From the NCBI GenBank assembly GCA_016290215.1, contig JAEETH010000006.1, positions 1-64,000 of the forward strand: a DNA stretch of 64,000 nt. The letters are read 5' to 3'. Positions within the stretch are counted from its first letter, which is position 1. Every line of letters begins with the position of its first letter. This DNA comes from Bacteroidales bacterium. GTDB taxonomy: Bacteria > Bacteroidota > Bacteroidia > Bacteroidales > F082. The notes under the pieces were generated by a model. The model did no database searches, was not told the origin of the DNA, and saw only the letters and a list, made by a program, of their open reading frames with translations. The position numbers and the translations under genes are program-made. Shown in pieces: positions 52,189 to 59,675 of this stretch.

Positions 52189-53415
52189 TTATATGGATTT
52201 TATCACTAAAGCAGAATTGGTTCCTCCAAATCCAAAGGAATTGGAAAGGATGGTTTTCAGCTCTTTAGAGGTCGTCGTGTTAACGATATTGAGACCTTCA
52301 GAGTATTCGTCAGGATGCTCAAAGTTGATGTTGGGGGCAATGAAACCGCCTTGCATCATAAGGATGCAGTAAACAATCTCGCTCGCACCCGCCATCCAAC
52401 ACTCATGACCCGTCATCGACTTGGTAGACGAAATAGGTGTTTGTGTCGGGCCGAAAAGCCGCTTCAGCGCCAATGCCTCAAACATGTCGCCTTGTGGTGT
52501 AGAGGTGGCATGGGCATTGACATAGTCGATGTCTTCGGCCTTCACGCCAGCTTCATTCATGGCGCGGGTCATGGCACGATAGCAGCCGTCTTCGCTGGGT
52601 TGCGAGATGTGGCTTTCGCCATTCGAAGAGAAGCCGTAGCCGCACACTTCGGCCAAAATGGTGGCACCGCGAGCCACGGCATGGTCGTAATCTTCAAGCA
52701 CCAAGGCCGCTGCACCACCACTGGGTACAAGACCGTCGCGGTCACGGTCGAAGGGACGCGAAGCCTTTGTCGGCTCGTCAATGCGGGTCGAGAAGGCGCT
52801 AATGCCATCAAAGCTGCCCATTGAGAGATAATTGGTCTCTTGTGCACCGCCACAAAGCACCATGTCCTGTAAACCGTTACGAATCAGCAACGCACCCAAA
52901 CCGATGGAATGTGAGCCGCTGGCGCAAGCCGCACTGATGGTCATGTTGATACCTTTTAGGTGGAAGATAGTGGAAAGATTCATCGTCACCGTCGAGTTCA
53001 TCGACTGGAAAATGGCCGCAGAGCCAACAAGTGTGGTGTCTTTTTTCTCCAAAATGGTCTCATGCGAATCGATGACCGCTTTGGCTGATGAGTCGTTGCC
53101 AAACAACACACCTACTTCGTTTTCAAGCAGATAAGCATCATCGATACCCGCTTGTTTGAAGGCTTCCAAAGTGGCCATGTAGGCATATTCGCCCTCTTCT
53201 GCGAGATACATGCGAAGTTTGCGGTCGAGGATACCTTTTAGTTGAGGTCTTTCGACAATGCCCGTCAAAGGTGAGCGATAGCCGTATTCGGTGCGCTCAG
53301 GTTGGATGCCAATGCCCGAACGGCCTTCGCGCAACGATTGACTGACTTCTTCTTTATTTTTTCCGAGGCAAGACCAAATGCCTATGCCTGTGATGACGAC
53401 TCTTCTATTGTTCAT
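52189..53415 (-). CDS. Beta-ketoacyl-ACP synthase
   Basis: The 408-residue synthase has all catalytic residues: SAACASGSH (Cys164), NAHATSTP (His302) and TGHECWMAG (His337). The middle residue in the third motif differs from the usual GHTLGA, as is common in polyene-type ketosynthases. I chose ATG 53413-53415; the upstream in-frame codon is a TTG with no support. Between it and the reductase gene lie two dispersed repeats (53434-53483), so the leader differs from a simple coupled overlap. It is likely the main polyene-extending synthase or the starter synthase; sequence cannot tell. Confidence 0.9.
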   Translation of the reverse strand: MNNRRVVITGIGIWSCLGKNKEEVSQSLREGRSGIGIQPERTEYGYRSPLTGIVERPQLKGILDRKLRMYLAEEGEYAYMATLEAFKQAGIDDAYLLENEVGVLFGNDSSAKAVIDSHETILEKKDTTLVGSAAIFQSMNSTVTMNLSTIFHLKGINMTISAACASGSHSIGLGALLIRNGLQDMVLCGGAQETNYLSMGSFDGISAFSTRIDEPTKASRPFDRDRDGLVPSGGAAALVLEDYDHAVARGATILAEVCGYGFSSNGESHISQPSEDGCYRAMTRAMNEAGVKAEDIDYVNAHATSTPQGDMFEALALKRLFGPTQTPISSTKSMTGHECWMAGASEIVYCILMMQGGFIAPNINFEHPDEYSEGLNIVNTTTSKELKTILSNSFGFGGTNSALVIKSI

Positions 53416-53433
53416 AATTTGCTTTTTCAAGTC

Positions 53434-53483
53434 GGCGTTTCGACAGGCTCAACGACCTAGGTCCCTGAGCCCGTCGAAGGGCC
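53434..53483. repeat. Back-to-back pair of 25-bp repeats between the ketosynthase and ketoreductase genes
   Basis: Opposite-orientation copies lie at 53434-53458 and 53459-53483 with no gap. The second ends 5 bases before the reductase stop codon on the minus strand. The pair lies in the 73-base gap, not in a protein. Confidence 0.88.
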
Positions 53484-53488
53484 GGTTT

Positions 53489-54220
53489 TTATGTGTATAA
53501 CCCTCCGTTGATGGAAATGACTTGTCCCGTAATGTATGCCGACTCATCGGATGCCAAAAAACTCGTCAAGGCGGCCACTTCCTCGGGTTTGCCGAAACGT
53601 CCTAATGGGATGAGTTTCTTCAACTCGGTTTCGTCGAGTTCCTTGGTCATGTCGGTGGCAATAAATCCAGGTGCAATAGCGTTGACGGTCACCTTGCGGG
53701 CAGCCACTTCCTGCGCTAAAGCCTTGGTGGCACCAATGAGAGCTGCCTTGGCAGCGGAATAGTTGGTCTGACCAGGCAGGCCTTTCAGTCCAGACAGCGA
53801 AGCCATGTTGATGATACGTCCGTTGCGGTGCGTCATCATGTCCTTCAGCAGTCGGCGCGTGATGTAGAAAAAGCCGTTCAAAGTGGTGTCAAGCACATTG
53901 TTCCATTGCTCTTCCTGCATGAAAATCATCAAGTTATCCTGACGGATGCCCGCATTGTTGACCAACACGGAGATGTAATCGTCAGGATGCGCCTGCGACC
54001 AAGTATCCAAAGCAGCTTCGATGGCTTGCGGGTCTGCAACATTGAAAGGCAACAGCTCGCCAGTGCCTCCAGCTTCTTGTATCTGCTTCAAAGTGTCTTC
54101 GGCAGCTTCTTTGTTGGATTGATAATTGATAATCACGGCAAAACCGTCGTTGGCCAAGCGCAAGGCGATGGCTTTTCCCAAGCCTCGTGAGGCACCAGTG
54201 ATAAGGGCGTATTTTGTCAT
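53489..54220 (-). CDS. FabG-like 3-ketoacyl-ACP reductase
   Basis: The 243-residue short-chain dehydrogenase has TGASRGLGKA for NADPH binding, NNAG (88-91), Ser141, and Tyr154-SAA-Lys158. It would reduce 3-ketoacyl-ACP to the hydroxyl form before dehydration, as ApeQ does in aryl-polyene synthesis. The start ATG overlaps the ammonia-lyase stop codon by 4 bases, so the two are translationally coupled. The length is normal for the family. Confidence 0.93.
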   Translation of the reverse strand: MTKYALITGASRGLGKAIALRLANDGFAVIINYQSNKEAAEDTLKQIQEAGGTGELLPFNVADPQAIEAALDTWSQAHPDDYISVLVNNAGIRQDNLMIFMQEEQWNNVLDTTLNGFFYITRRLLKDMMTHRNGRIINMASLSGLKGLPGQTNYSAAKAALIGATKALAQEVAARKVTVNAIAPGFIATDMTKELDETELKKLIPLGRFGKPEEVAALTSFLASDESAYITGQVISINGGLYT

Positions 54221-55755
54221 TTCAGTTTCAATGGATTGGTTTTCAGATAGTTTTCAACGGCAGCAATTTCCTTGTAGAATGGCGTGTCTTCGATAAAGAG
54301 CGGTATGATTTCGCGCACCTTGTCGTAGACCCTGCGAGAAGTCGGGCAAAGTTTGTCGGCAATCTTCAGGCAGTCAGTGGCCTGCGCCAAAGCGATGTAT
54401 TGGATAGCCATCACCTGGAAGCAGTTTTCGACCACTTGCTTGCAGAGCAAGGCACTATTGGTACCCATACTGACAATGTCCTGGTTGTCGTTGTTGTTCG
54501 GGATACTATGCACGTAGTTAGGCATAGCCAAAGTCTGACATTCGGCAGTCGTCGAAGTGGCCGTAAACTGGCAAGCCTGCATGCCGTAGTTCAGCCCTAA
54601 TGTGCCAAGATTGAGGAATGGGGGCAGAATGCCGTTGATGCGGTCGTGGAACAGGTAGTTCAGCTGACGTTCGGCAGTCATGCAGAGACGCACAAGGGCG
54701 ATTTTCACCTTGTCTTCCTCCAATGAAATATAGTCGCCGTGGAAGTTGCCACCATGGTAGACATATTCCGTCTCTGGGTCGACGATAGGATTGTCACAGG
54801 CCGAATTTAGTTCATCTTCAAGGATTTGGCGCGTGTATTTCAACGTGTCGTAAATAGGACCTAAAATCTGAGGTGTGCAACGCAATGAATAATAGGCTTG
54901 CACCTTGTGTTCAAACACCTTCACGTCGGAATGGCCATAGTCGTAGAGTTCATGGGCACGTTTCTTGAGGCATTGCGAGCCTTCAGAAAGTTGGCGCAAA
55001 CGACGTGCAATCTCTTGCTGACCTTCGTGGCGGCGGCAGTTGTTTTCGCCTTCCGACATATAGTCGTCGAATGAAGAAGCGATTTCATTCATCCAAACCG
55101 CAGCTAAGGTGGCCCAATCGAGCAAAGTCTCGGCGTTGAACAGGTTGATGACACTGATACCTGTCATCACGGAGGTGCCATTGGTGATGGAGAGACCCTC
55201 GCGGATGTGCATTTTCAGTGGTGTCAGACCTAATTGTTTCATCACCTCGCCGGCATTGCGCCATTCACCTTTATAGTGTACTTCGCCTTCACCGATAAGG
55301 CAGAGCGCGATATGTGCCAGCTGCACCAAGTCGCCACTGGCACCCACGCTACCATGCATGGGAATGAAAGGATAAATCTCGTGGTTGATGAACTCCACAA
55401 GCAGTTTCACCACGTCGGAATGCACCCCTGAGCGGCATTGCAACACTGTGCCCAAGCGGGCAATCATGGCCGACTTCACATAGATGTCGCCCAAAGGCTC
55501 GCCTGCACCCGTGGAATGGCTACGGATGATATTATATTGTAAATCAGTAAGATATTTGTCGTCAACACGCCATTGTGCCATCGGACCAAAGCCCGTATTG
55601 ATGCCATAGATGACTTTTTCGGCGGCAAACTTTTCCAAAAAACGGAAGCAAGCTTCCACGCGGGCTACCCAGGCGTCAGAAACTTGAATCTTTTCGTTTG
55701 AATACAAGACTTTCTCAACTTCTTCGAGTGTGATTCTGTCATTCAGTGTAATCAT
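54217..55755 (-). CDS. Aromatic amino acid ammonia-lyase (tyrosine type likely)
   Basis: The 512-residue lyase has the MIO-forming Ala139-Ser140-Gly141 in SVGASGDLVQLAH, the YGINTGFG block (Tyr50), the IIRSHSTGAG segment (near 77-86) and NNNDNQDIVSMG near the C-terminus. Overall pattern and motifs resemble the Flavobacterium tyrosine ammonia-lyase of flexirubin synthesis more than histidase, so it probably makes 4-coumarate as the pathway starter; histidine or phenylalanine remain possible. I chose ATG 55753-55755; the 24 codons before it are likely untranslated. It is the first gene of the leftward polyene operon and carries a -7 element (55784-55791) just upstream. Confidence 0.9.
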   Translation of the reverse strand: MITLNDRITLEEVEKVLYSNEKIQVSDAWVARVEACFRFLEKFAAEKVIYGINTGFGPMAQWRVDDKYLTDLQYNIIRSHSTGAGEPLGDIYVKSAMIARLGTVLQCRSGVHSDVVKLLVEFINHEIYPFIPMHGSVGASGDLVQLAHIALCLIGEGEVHYKGEWRNAGEVMKQLGLTPLKMHIREGLSITNGTSVMTGISVINLFNAETLLDWATLAAVWMNEIASSFDDYMSEGENNCRRHEGQQEIARRLRQLSEGSQCLKKRAHELYDYGHSDVKVFEHKVQAYYSLRCTPQILGPIYDTLKYTRQILEDELNSACDNPIVDPETEYVYHGGNFHGDYISLEEDKVKIALVRLCMTAERQLNYLFHDRINGILPPFLNLGTLGLNYGMQACQFTATSTTAECQTLAMPNYVHSIPNNNDNQDIVSMGTNSALLCKQVVENCFQVMAIQYIALAQATDCLKIADKLCPTSRRVYDKVREIIPLFIEDTPFYKEIAAVENYLKTNPLKLK

Positions 55756-55783
55756 GCGATAATAAACTATTATAAATAATGTG

Positions 55784-55791
55784 CAAAAATA
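55784..55791 (-). promoter_or_regulatory. Predicted -7 element of the polyene operon
   Basis: TATTTTTG on the minus strand, 28 bases before the ammonia-lyase ATG, fits TAnnTTTG. A -33 TTTG at the usual distance was not found, so the promoter may need an activator. Confidence 0.5.
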
Positions 55792-55865
55792 GAAAAAATA
55801 CCGATGTGAAGTCCTTACTTTTTCCAAAGAACAGCACTTTTGGCTTGACCGATTGTTTTATTTCT

Positions 55866-55873
55866 TATCTTTG
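55866..55873 (+). promoter_or_regulatory. Predicted -7 element of the lipid kinase gene
   Basis: TATCTTTG fits TAnnTTTG and ends 23 bases before the ATG at 55897. The divergent polyene promoter is about 75 bases away, so the two share one short control region. Confidence 0.6.
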
Positions 55874-55896
55874 ACCCCCGAAAAACACATGTTTTT

Positions 55897-56907
55897 ATGA
55901 CCGATATTATCAATAAATGGTTGGTCGTCGTCAACCCAAAGGCTTCGGTGGGAAAGTCTGGAAAAGACTGGCCTATGATTAAGCAAATACTTATCAATGA
56001 GGGTATTGAATTTGATGATATGCTGACCGAATATCCCCGACACGCTATTGAAATTGTCCGCAACGCTATCGTCGAAAAAGGCTATCGCAAATTCATCGCG
56101 GTGGGTGGCGACGGCACCAATAACGAAGTAATCAATGGCATTTTCACCCAAGATGTGGTACCCACAAACGAAATCACCATGGCCACCATGCCCATTGGAA
56201 CGGGCAATGACTGGCGCCGCACCTTTAATATCCCCTTGGAATATGACGAAGTCGCCAAAATCATCAAAGCTGGCAACATTTATGTACACGACATCGGAAA
56301 ATTGACCTACTACGATAACGGTGACTCAAAAATACGTTATTTTCTCAATGCCGCAGGCACGGGTTTGGACGAAATGGTGTGCAGTTCCACCAACCTCATG
56401 AAGCAACAAGGCAAAGGCGGTACCATTCGGTATCTCATTAGTTTGGTGAAGTGCATGTTGACATACAAAATCACACATATTCAACTCACCATCGACGATG
56501 AATTAGTCTTTGACGATTTTATCCTCAATCTTTCCATCGGCAATGGCCGTTTCAATGGTGGAGGAATGATGACGATGCCCAACGCCATTCCAAACGATGG
56601 ATTGTTTGATGTTACGGTCATCAAAAAAGTATCCATCTTCAAGTTCGCTGCTAACGTGAAAAACCTCTACGACGGCACTTTCATCAATAAAATCAATGAG
56701 GTAAAGACCTTCCGAGGAAAAAAGATCCATATCGTCTCGATACCTCCTCACTCCTTGTTGGTGGAAACCGAAGGCGAAAACCTCAACAATTCACCATTCG
56801 ATTTTGAGATGCTTTCCAAATCCATCAACATGGTCATCCCGAAGGAAACCGTCCAAAAACCCAAGCAAAAGAAGCATCGCTTCAAGAAGAAAAAGAACAA
56901 CAATTAA
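55897..56907 (+). CDS. Diacylglycerol/lipid kinase (DagK/YegS family)
   Basis: The 336-residue kinase has the family's opening LVVVNPKASVGK, the nucleotide loop VGGDGTNNE (Gly70-Glu77), and MPIGTGNDWRR further on. It would phosphorylate diacylglycerol or a similar lipid, feeding phospholipid recycling. It is divergent from the polyene operon with only 141 bases between them; whether they are functionally linked is not known. The C-terminus is lysine-rich (KPKQKKHRFKKKKN), which may aid membrane association. An A/C-rich leader separates it from pgk. Confidence 0.9.
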   Translation: MTDIINKWLVVVNPKASVGKSGKDWPMIKQILINEGIEFDDMLTEYPRHAIEIVRNAIVEKGYRKFIAVGGDGTNNEVINGIFTQDVVPTNEITMATMPIGTGNDWRRTFNIPLEYDEVAKIIKAGNIYVHDIGKLTYYDNGDSKIRYFLNAAGTGLDEMVCSSTNLMKQQGKGGTIRYLISLVKCMLTYKITHIQLTIDDELVFDDFILNLSIGNGRFNGGGMMTMPNAIPNDGLFDVTVIKKVSIFKFAANVKNLYDGTFINKINEVKTFRGKKIHIVSIPPHSLLVETEGENLNNSPFDFEMLSKSINMVIPKETVQKPKQKKHRFKKKKNNN

Positions 56908-56938
56908 ACAATTCAACAATCAACAATTAAACATATAA
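56908..56938 (+). promoter_or_regulatory. A/C-rich leader tract before pgk
   Basis: The sequence repeats CAATTAAACAATTCAACAAT-type units up to 7 bases before the pgk ATG. Similar tracts in the coding direction precede the genes starting at 4848, 7363, 9872, 31670, 32971 and 50422. None contains a Shine-Dalgarno site. Confidence 0.6.
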
Positions 56939-56944
56939 AATGCT

Positions 56945-58195
56945 ATGGTAAACATCGATCAAATCAATTTTGAAAACAAGCGCGTGGTTATCCGCGTCGA
57001 TTTCAACGTCCCGTTGGACGACAACTTTAACATCACCGACGACACCCGTATGCGTGCCGCTTTGCCTACTATCAATAAGGTATTGAATGACAAAGGTATG
57101 GTTGTGCTGATGTCGCACCTCGGTCGCCCGAAAAAGAACCCCGACCCGAAGTTCTCCATCAAGCCGATTATCAAGCACTTGGAAGAATTGTTGGGCCGTC
57201 CTGTGCAATTTGCCGACGACTGCATGAAAGCCGCCGACCAAGTGGCTGCCATGAAACCCGGTGAGGTCATTGTGCTCGAAAACCTGCGTTTCTATGCCGA
57301 GGAAGAAGGCAAGCCGCGTGGCATCGAGAAAGGCGAAGAAGGCTACGACGAAGCCAAGAAAGCCATCAAAGCCTCGCAGAAAGAGTTCACCAAGACCCTC
57401 GCTGGCTATGGCGAATACTACATCAACGACGCCTTCGGCACCGCCCACCGCGCCCATGCTTCCACTGCCTTGATTGCCGACTATTTCGACGCCGACCACA
57501 AGATGTTCGGTTACCTGATGGGCAAGGAAGTAGCCGCTGTCAACAAGGTGATGAACGAAATCCAACATCCTTTCACCGCCATCATGGGTGGTTCGAAGGT
57601 CTCCACCAAGATTGAAATCATCGAAAACCTGCTCACAAAGGTCAACAACCTTATCCTCTGTGGCGGCATGACCTACACCTTCAAGAAAGCCCTCGGTGGC
57701 AAGATTGGCAACTCCATCTGCGAAGACGACAAACTTGACCTCGCCCTCGACATTTTGGCCAAAGCCAAGGAAAAAGGCGTCAATCTCGTTCTCGCCATCG
57801 ACTGCGTGGTTGGTGACAAGTTCGGCAACGATGCCAACACCCAAGTCGTCGACCCGATGAACATCCCAGACGGTTGGGAAGGCATGGACATCGGCCCGAA
57901 GACCCGCGAACTCTTCGCCAACGTCATCAAAGGCTCTAAGACCATCCTTTGGAACGGTCCCTGCGGCGTGTTTGAATTCGACACATTTGCACAAGGCTCA
58001 AAGGCTATCGCTGAGGCCATTGCAGCAGCCACCAAAGATGGTGCCTTCTCGCTCATCGGCGGCGGTGACTCCGTGGCTTGCATTAACAAGTTTGGCCTAG
58101 CTGACCAAGTGAGCTATGTGTCCACTGGCGGCGGTGCCTTGCTCGAAGCCATCGAAGGCAAGGAATTGCCTGGCATCGCAGCGATTAAGAAGTAA
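56945..58195 (+). CDS. pgk: Phosphoglycerate kinase
   Basis: The 416-residue glycolytic enzyme moves a phosphate from 1,3-bisphosphoglycerate to ADP. It is recognised by [10 protein letters not shown] near the start, [31 protein letters not shown] and the C-terminal [10 protein letters not shown] and STGGGALLE blocks. The length is normal. It has no glycolytic neighbour; the preceding gene is the lipid kinase, with an A/C-rich tract between them. A hairpin that may end transcription follows 21 bases after the stop codon. Confidence 0.97.
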   Translation: MVNIDQINFENKRVVIRVDFNVPLDDNFNITDDTRMRAALPTINKVLNDKGMVVLMSHLGRPKKNPDPKFSIKPIIKHLEELLGRPVQFADDCMKAADQVAAMKPGEVIVLENLRFYAEEEGKPRGIEKGEEGYDEAKKAIKASQKEFTKTLAGYGEYYINDAFGTAHRAHASTALIADYFDADHKMFGYLMGKEVAAVNKVMNEIQHPFTAIMGGSKVSTKIEIIENLLTKVNNLILCGGMTYTFKKALGGKIGNSICEDDKLDLALDILAKAKEKGVNLVLAIDCVVGDKFGNDANTQVVDPMNIPDGWEGMDIGPKTRELFANVIKGSKTILWNGPCGVFEFDTFAQGSKAIAEAIAAATKDGAFSLIGGGDSVACINKFGLADQVSYVSTGGGALLEAIEGKELPGIAAIKK

Positions 58196-58216
58196 TTTTT
58201 TATATCGCTTGTGACC

Positions 58217-58260
58217 ATGACTATGACCGCTTTTACTAATGTTTAAGCGGTCATGGTCAT
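58217..58260 (+). terminator. Hairpin after pgk built from dispersed GACTATGAC-type repeats
   Basis: ATGACTATGACCGCTT (58217-58232) pairs with AAGCGGTCATGGTCAT (58245-58260), 15 of 16 positions, with a 12-base loop. The same CTTGTGAC-ATGAC words occur in the element at 27347-27527. The following bases are AT-rich without a long T-run. The rest of the 244-bp gap holds the phased repeats of the next gene. Confidence 0.5.
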
Positions 58261-58330
58261 ATTATTTTGGCATGTATTCGAAAAAGAGTGTATGCAAAAA
58301 GGTGGCTTTGGCTACCTTTTTTTACTTTCG

Positions 58331-58408
58331 AAAGTAAAAAATTATACTCCTTTTTATTTCTCAAAAGTAAAAAAATGCATTTATTTTTGTTTTTCTAAAG
58401 TAAAAAAT
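58331..58408 (+). repeat. Three direct repeats at exact 33-bp period (putative operator array)
   Basis: AAAGTAAAAAAT-type repeats lie at 58331-58342, 58364-58376 and 58397-58408, with start-to-start distances of exactly 33, about three helical turns. The first is part of the palindrome ACTTTCGAAAGT (58324-58335). The second carries TTCTCAAAAGT, the reverse complement of ACTTTTGAGAA in the 22-bp array at 4270-4369. The last repeat ends two bases before the -7 element, as in that array. Confidence 0.82.
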
Positions 58409-58410
58409 CG

Positions 58411-58418
58411 TAGTTTTG
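58411..58418 (+). promoter_or_regulatory. Bacteroidetes -7 promoter element for the second ATPase gene
   Basis: TAGTTTTG matches TAnnTTTG. The start codon begins 21 bases after it, the same distance as at the first ATPase gene. Confidence 0.68.
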
Positions 58419-58439
58419 CAGCGAGAAAAACAGAAAACT

Positions 58440-59633
58440 ATGGATACTTTGTTCAAAACATACGGTCGTTTGTTAGCCGACACCGATTTGAGTTTCACTC
58501 GATACCTTTACGACAAAATCAACTGGGACAACCGATTGATTGTCATCAAGGGAGCAAAAGGCGTGGGTAAGACAACTTTGATGCTGCAACACATCAAACG
58601 CACTTTCACGAATGTCGAAAAAGCTTTATATGTTTCTTTGGATCATATTTGGTTTGCCAACCACACCTTACTTGAATTAGCAGAATACCACTACACGCAT
58701 GGCGGTACCCATCTTTTTTTGGACGAAGTCCATAAATACAAAAACTGGCAGCAGGAAATAAAGAACATTTATGATTCCTATCCTCGTCTGTATATCGTGG
58801 TGACCGGCTCATCGATGCTGAAATTGGAAGAGTCGCTGACAGCTGACCTTTCGCGTCGCCATCGAGCCTACACGATGGAAGGCCTTTCTTTCAGAGAATA
58901 CTTGAAGTTGGAGCAGGTGGCCGACCTTCCTGTGCTGTCTTTGGAAACCATACTAAACAACCATTTCACCGAGGCTTCGCAAATCACATCGAAAGTAAAA
59001 GTATTGCAACACTTTGAAAAATACATAGAATCAGGTTATTACCCATTCTATCGTGAAGAAGGCGATGGTTTTCCCGACCGGCTTCAACAGGTAATAGACA
59101 CGGTTGTCACCGTTGAAATCCCTGCAGTGAGCCATATTGAATATGATTCCGTTTATAAGGTCAAACAACTTTTGGCTATATTGGCCGAACTAAAACCTTA
59201 TACCTTAAATATATCATCACTTTGCACTACATTACAAGCCTCACGCAACAATGTATTGAAACTCCTTGATTTGATGGATAAGGCGGCTTTGGTAAGACGA
59301 CTCTACGCCACTGAAAGCGGAATGAACATGTTGACAAAGCCAGAAAAAATACTTTTCTACAATACCAACCTGATGTACTGCCTGACCCTTCAAGTCGATT
59401 CAGGAACCATGCGCGAAACCTATCTTGCTTCACAAGTTGGTGTCAATCATAAACTTTATATGCCTTGCAAAGGCGATTTGGTTGTAGATGGAAAATGGCT
59501 TTTTGAAGTGGGCGGAAAAGGAAAAGGATTCTCTCAAATCAAGGATATCAAAGACAGTTTTGTTGTAACCGACAATATGGAAATTGGCCATGGAAACAAG
59601 ATTCCACTATGGCTTTTTGGTTTGTTGTATTGA
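58440..59633 (+). CDS. AAA_14/DUF4143-type ATPase, second copy
   Basis: The 397-residue ATPase has Walker A GAKGVGKTT (38-46) and Walker B LFLDEVHKY (Asp95, Glu96), followed by the sensor-like VVTGSSML and the DUF4143 C-terminal region. The C-terminal nuclease-like motif is weak (FEVGGKGK), unlike the clear D...E-x-K of the other copy (3051-4238), so nuclease activity is doubtful here. I chose ATG 58440; the upstream TTG lies inside the -7 element. The promoter layout, with phased repeats ending two bases before the -7 box, copies that of the first ATPase. Function is unknown. Confidence 0.85.
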   Translation: MDTLFKTYGRLLADTDLSFTRYLYDKINWDNRLIVIKGAKGVGKTTLMLQHIKRTFTNVEKALYVSLDHIWFANHTLLELAEYHYTHGGTHLFLDEVHKYKNWQQEIKNIYDSYPRLYIVVTGSSMLKLEESLTADLSRRHRAYTMEGLSFREYLKLEQVADLPVLSLETILNNHFTEASQITSKVKVLQHFEKYIESGYYPFYREEGDGFPDRLQQVIDTVVTVEIPAVSHIEYDSVYKVKQLLAILAELKPYTLNISSLCTTLQASRNNVLKLLDLMDKAALVRRLYATESGMNMLTKPEKILFYNTNLMYCLTLQVDSGTMRETYLASQVGVNHKLYMPCKGDLVVDGKWLFEVGGKGKGFSQIKDIKDSFVVTDNMEIGHGNKIPLWLFGLLY

Positions 59634-59642
59634 AGAAATGAC

Positions 59643-59650
59643 TATTTTTG
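59643..59650 (+). promoter_or_regulatory. Predicted -7 element of the beta-helix protein gene
   Basis: TATTTTTG lies 25 bases before the ATG at 59676 and 9 bases after the end of the ATPase gene, so this gene probably has its own promoter. Confidence 0.6.
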
Positions 59651-59675
59651 CCAATAGTTTGAAAATTTATCGAAA

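Noticed and set aside
29269..55755. Cluster considered as a dialkylresorcinol-flexirubin locus with DarA/DarB
   Set aside because: No DarA- or DarB-like gene was recognised. The set fits aryl polyene synthesis without the resorcinol part.
56927..57994. 355-codon minus-strand open frame
   Set aside because: It is antisense to pgk, which is unmistakable; long antisense frames are common opposite codon-biased genes.
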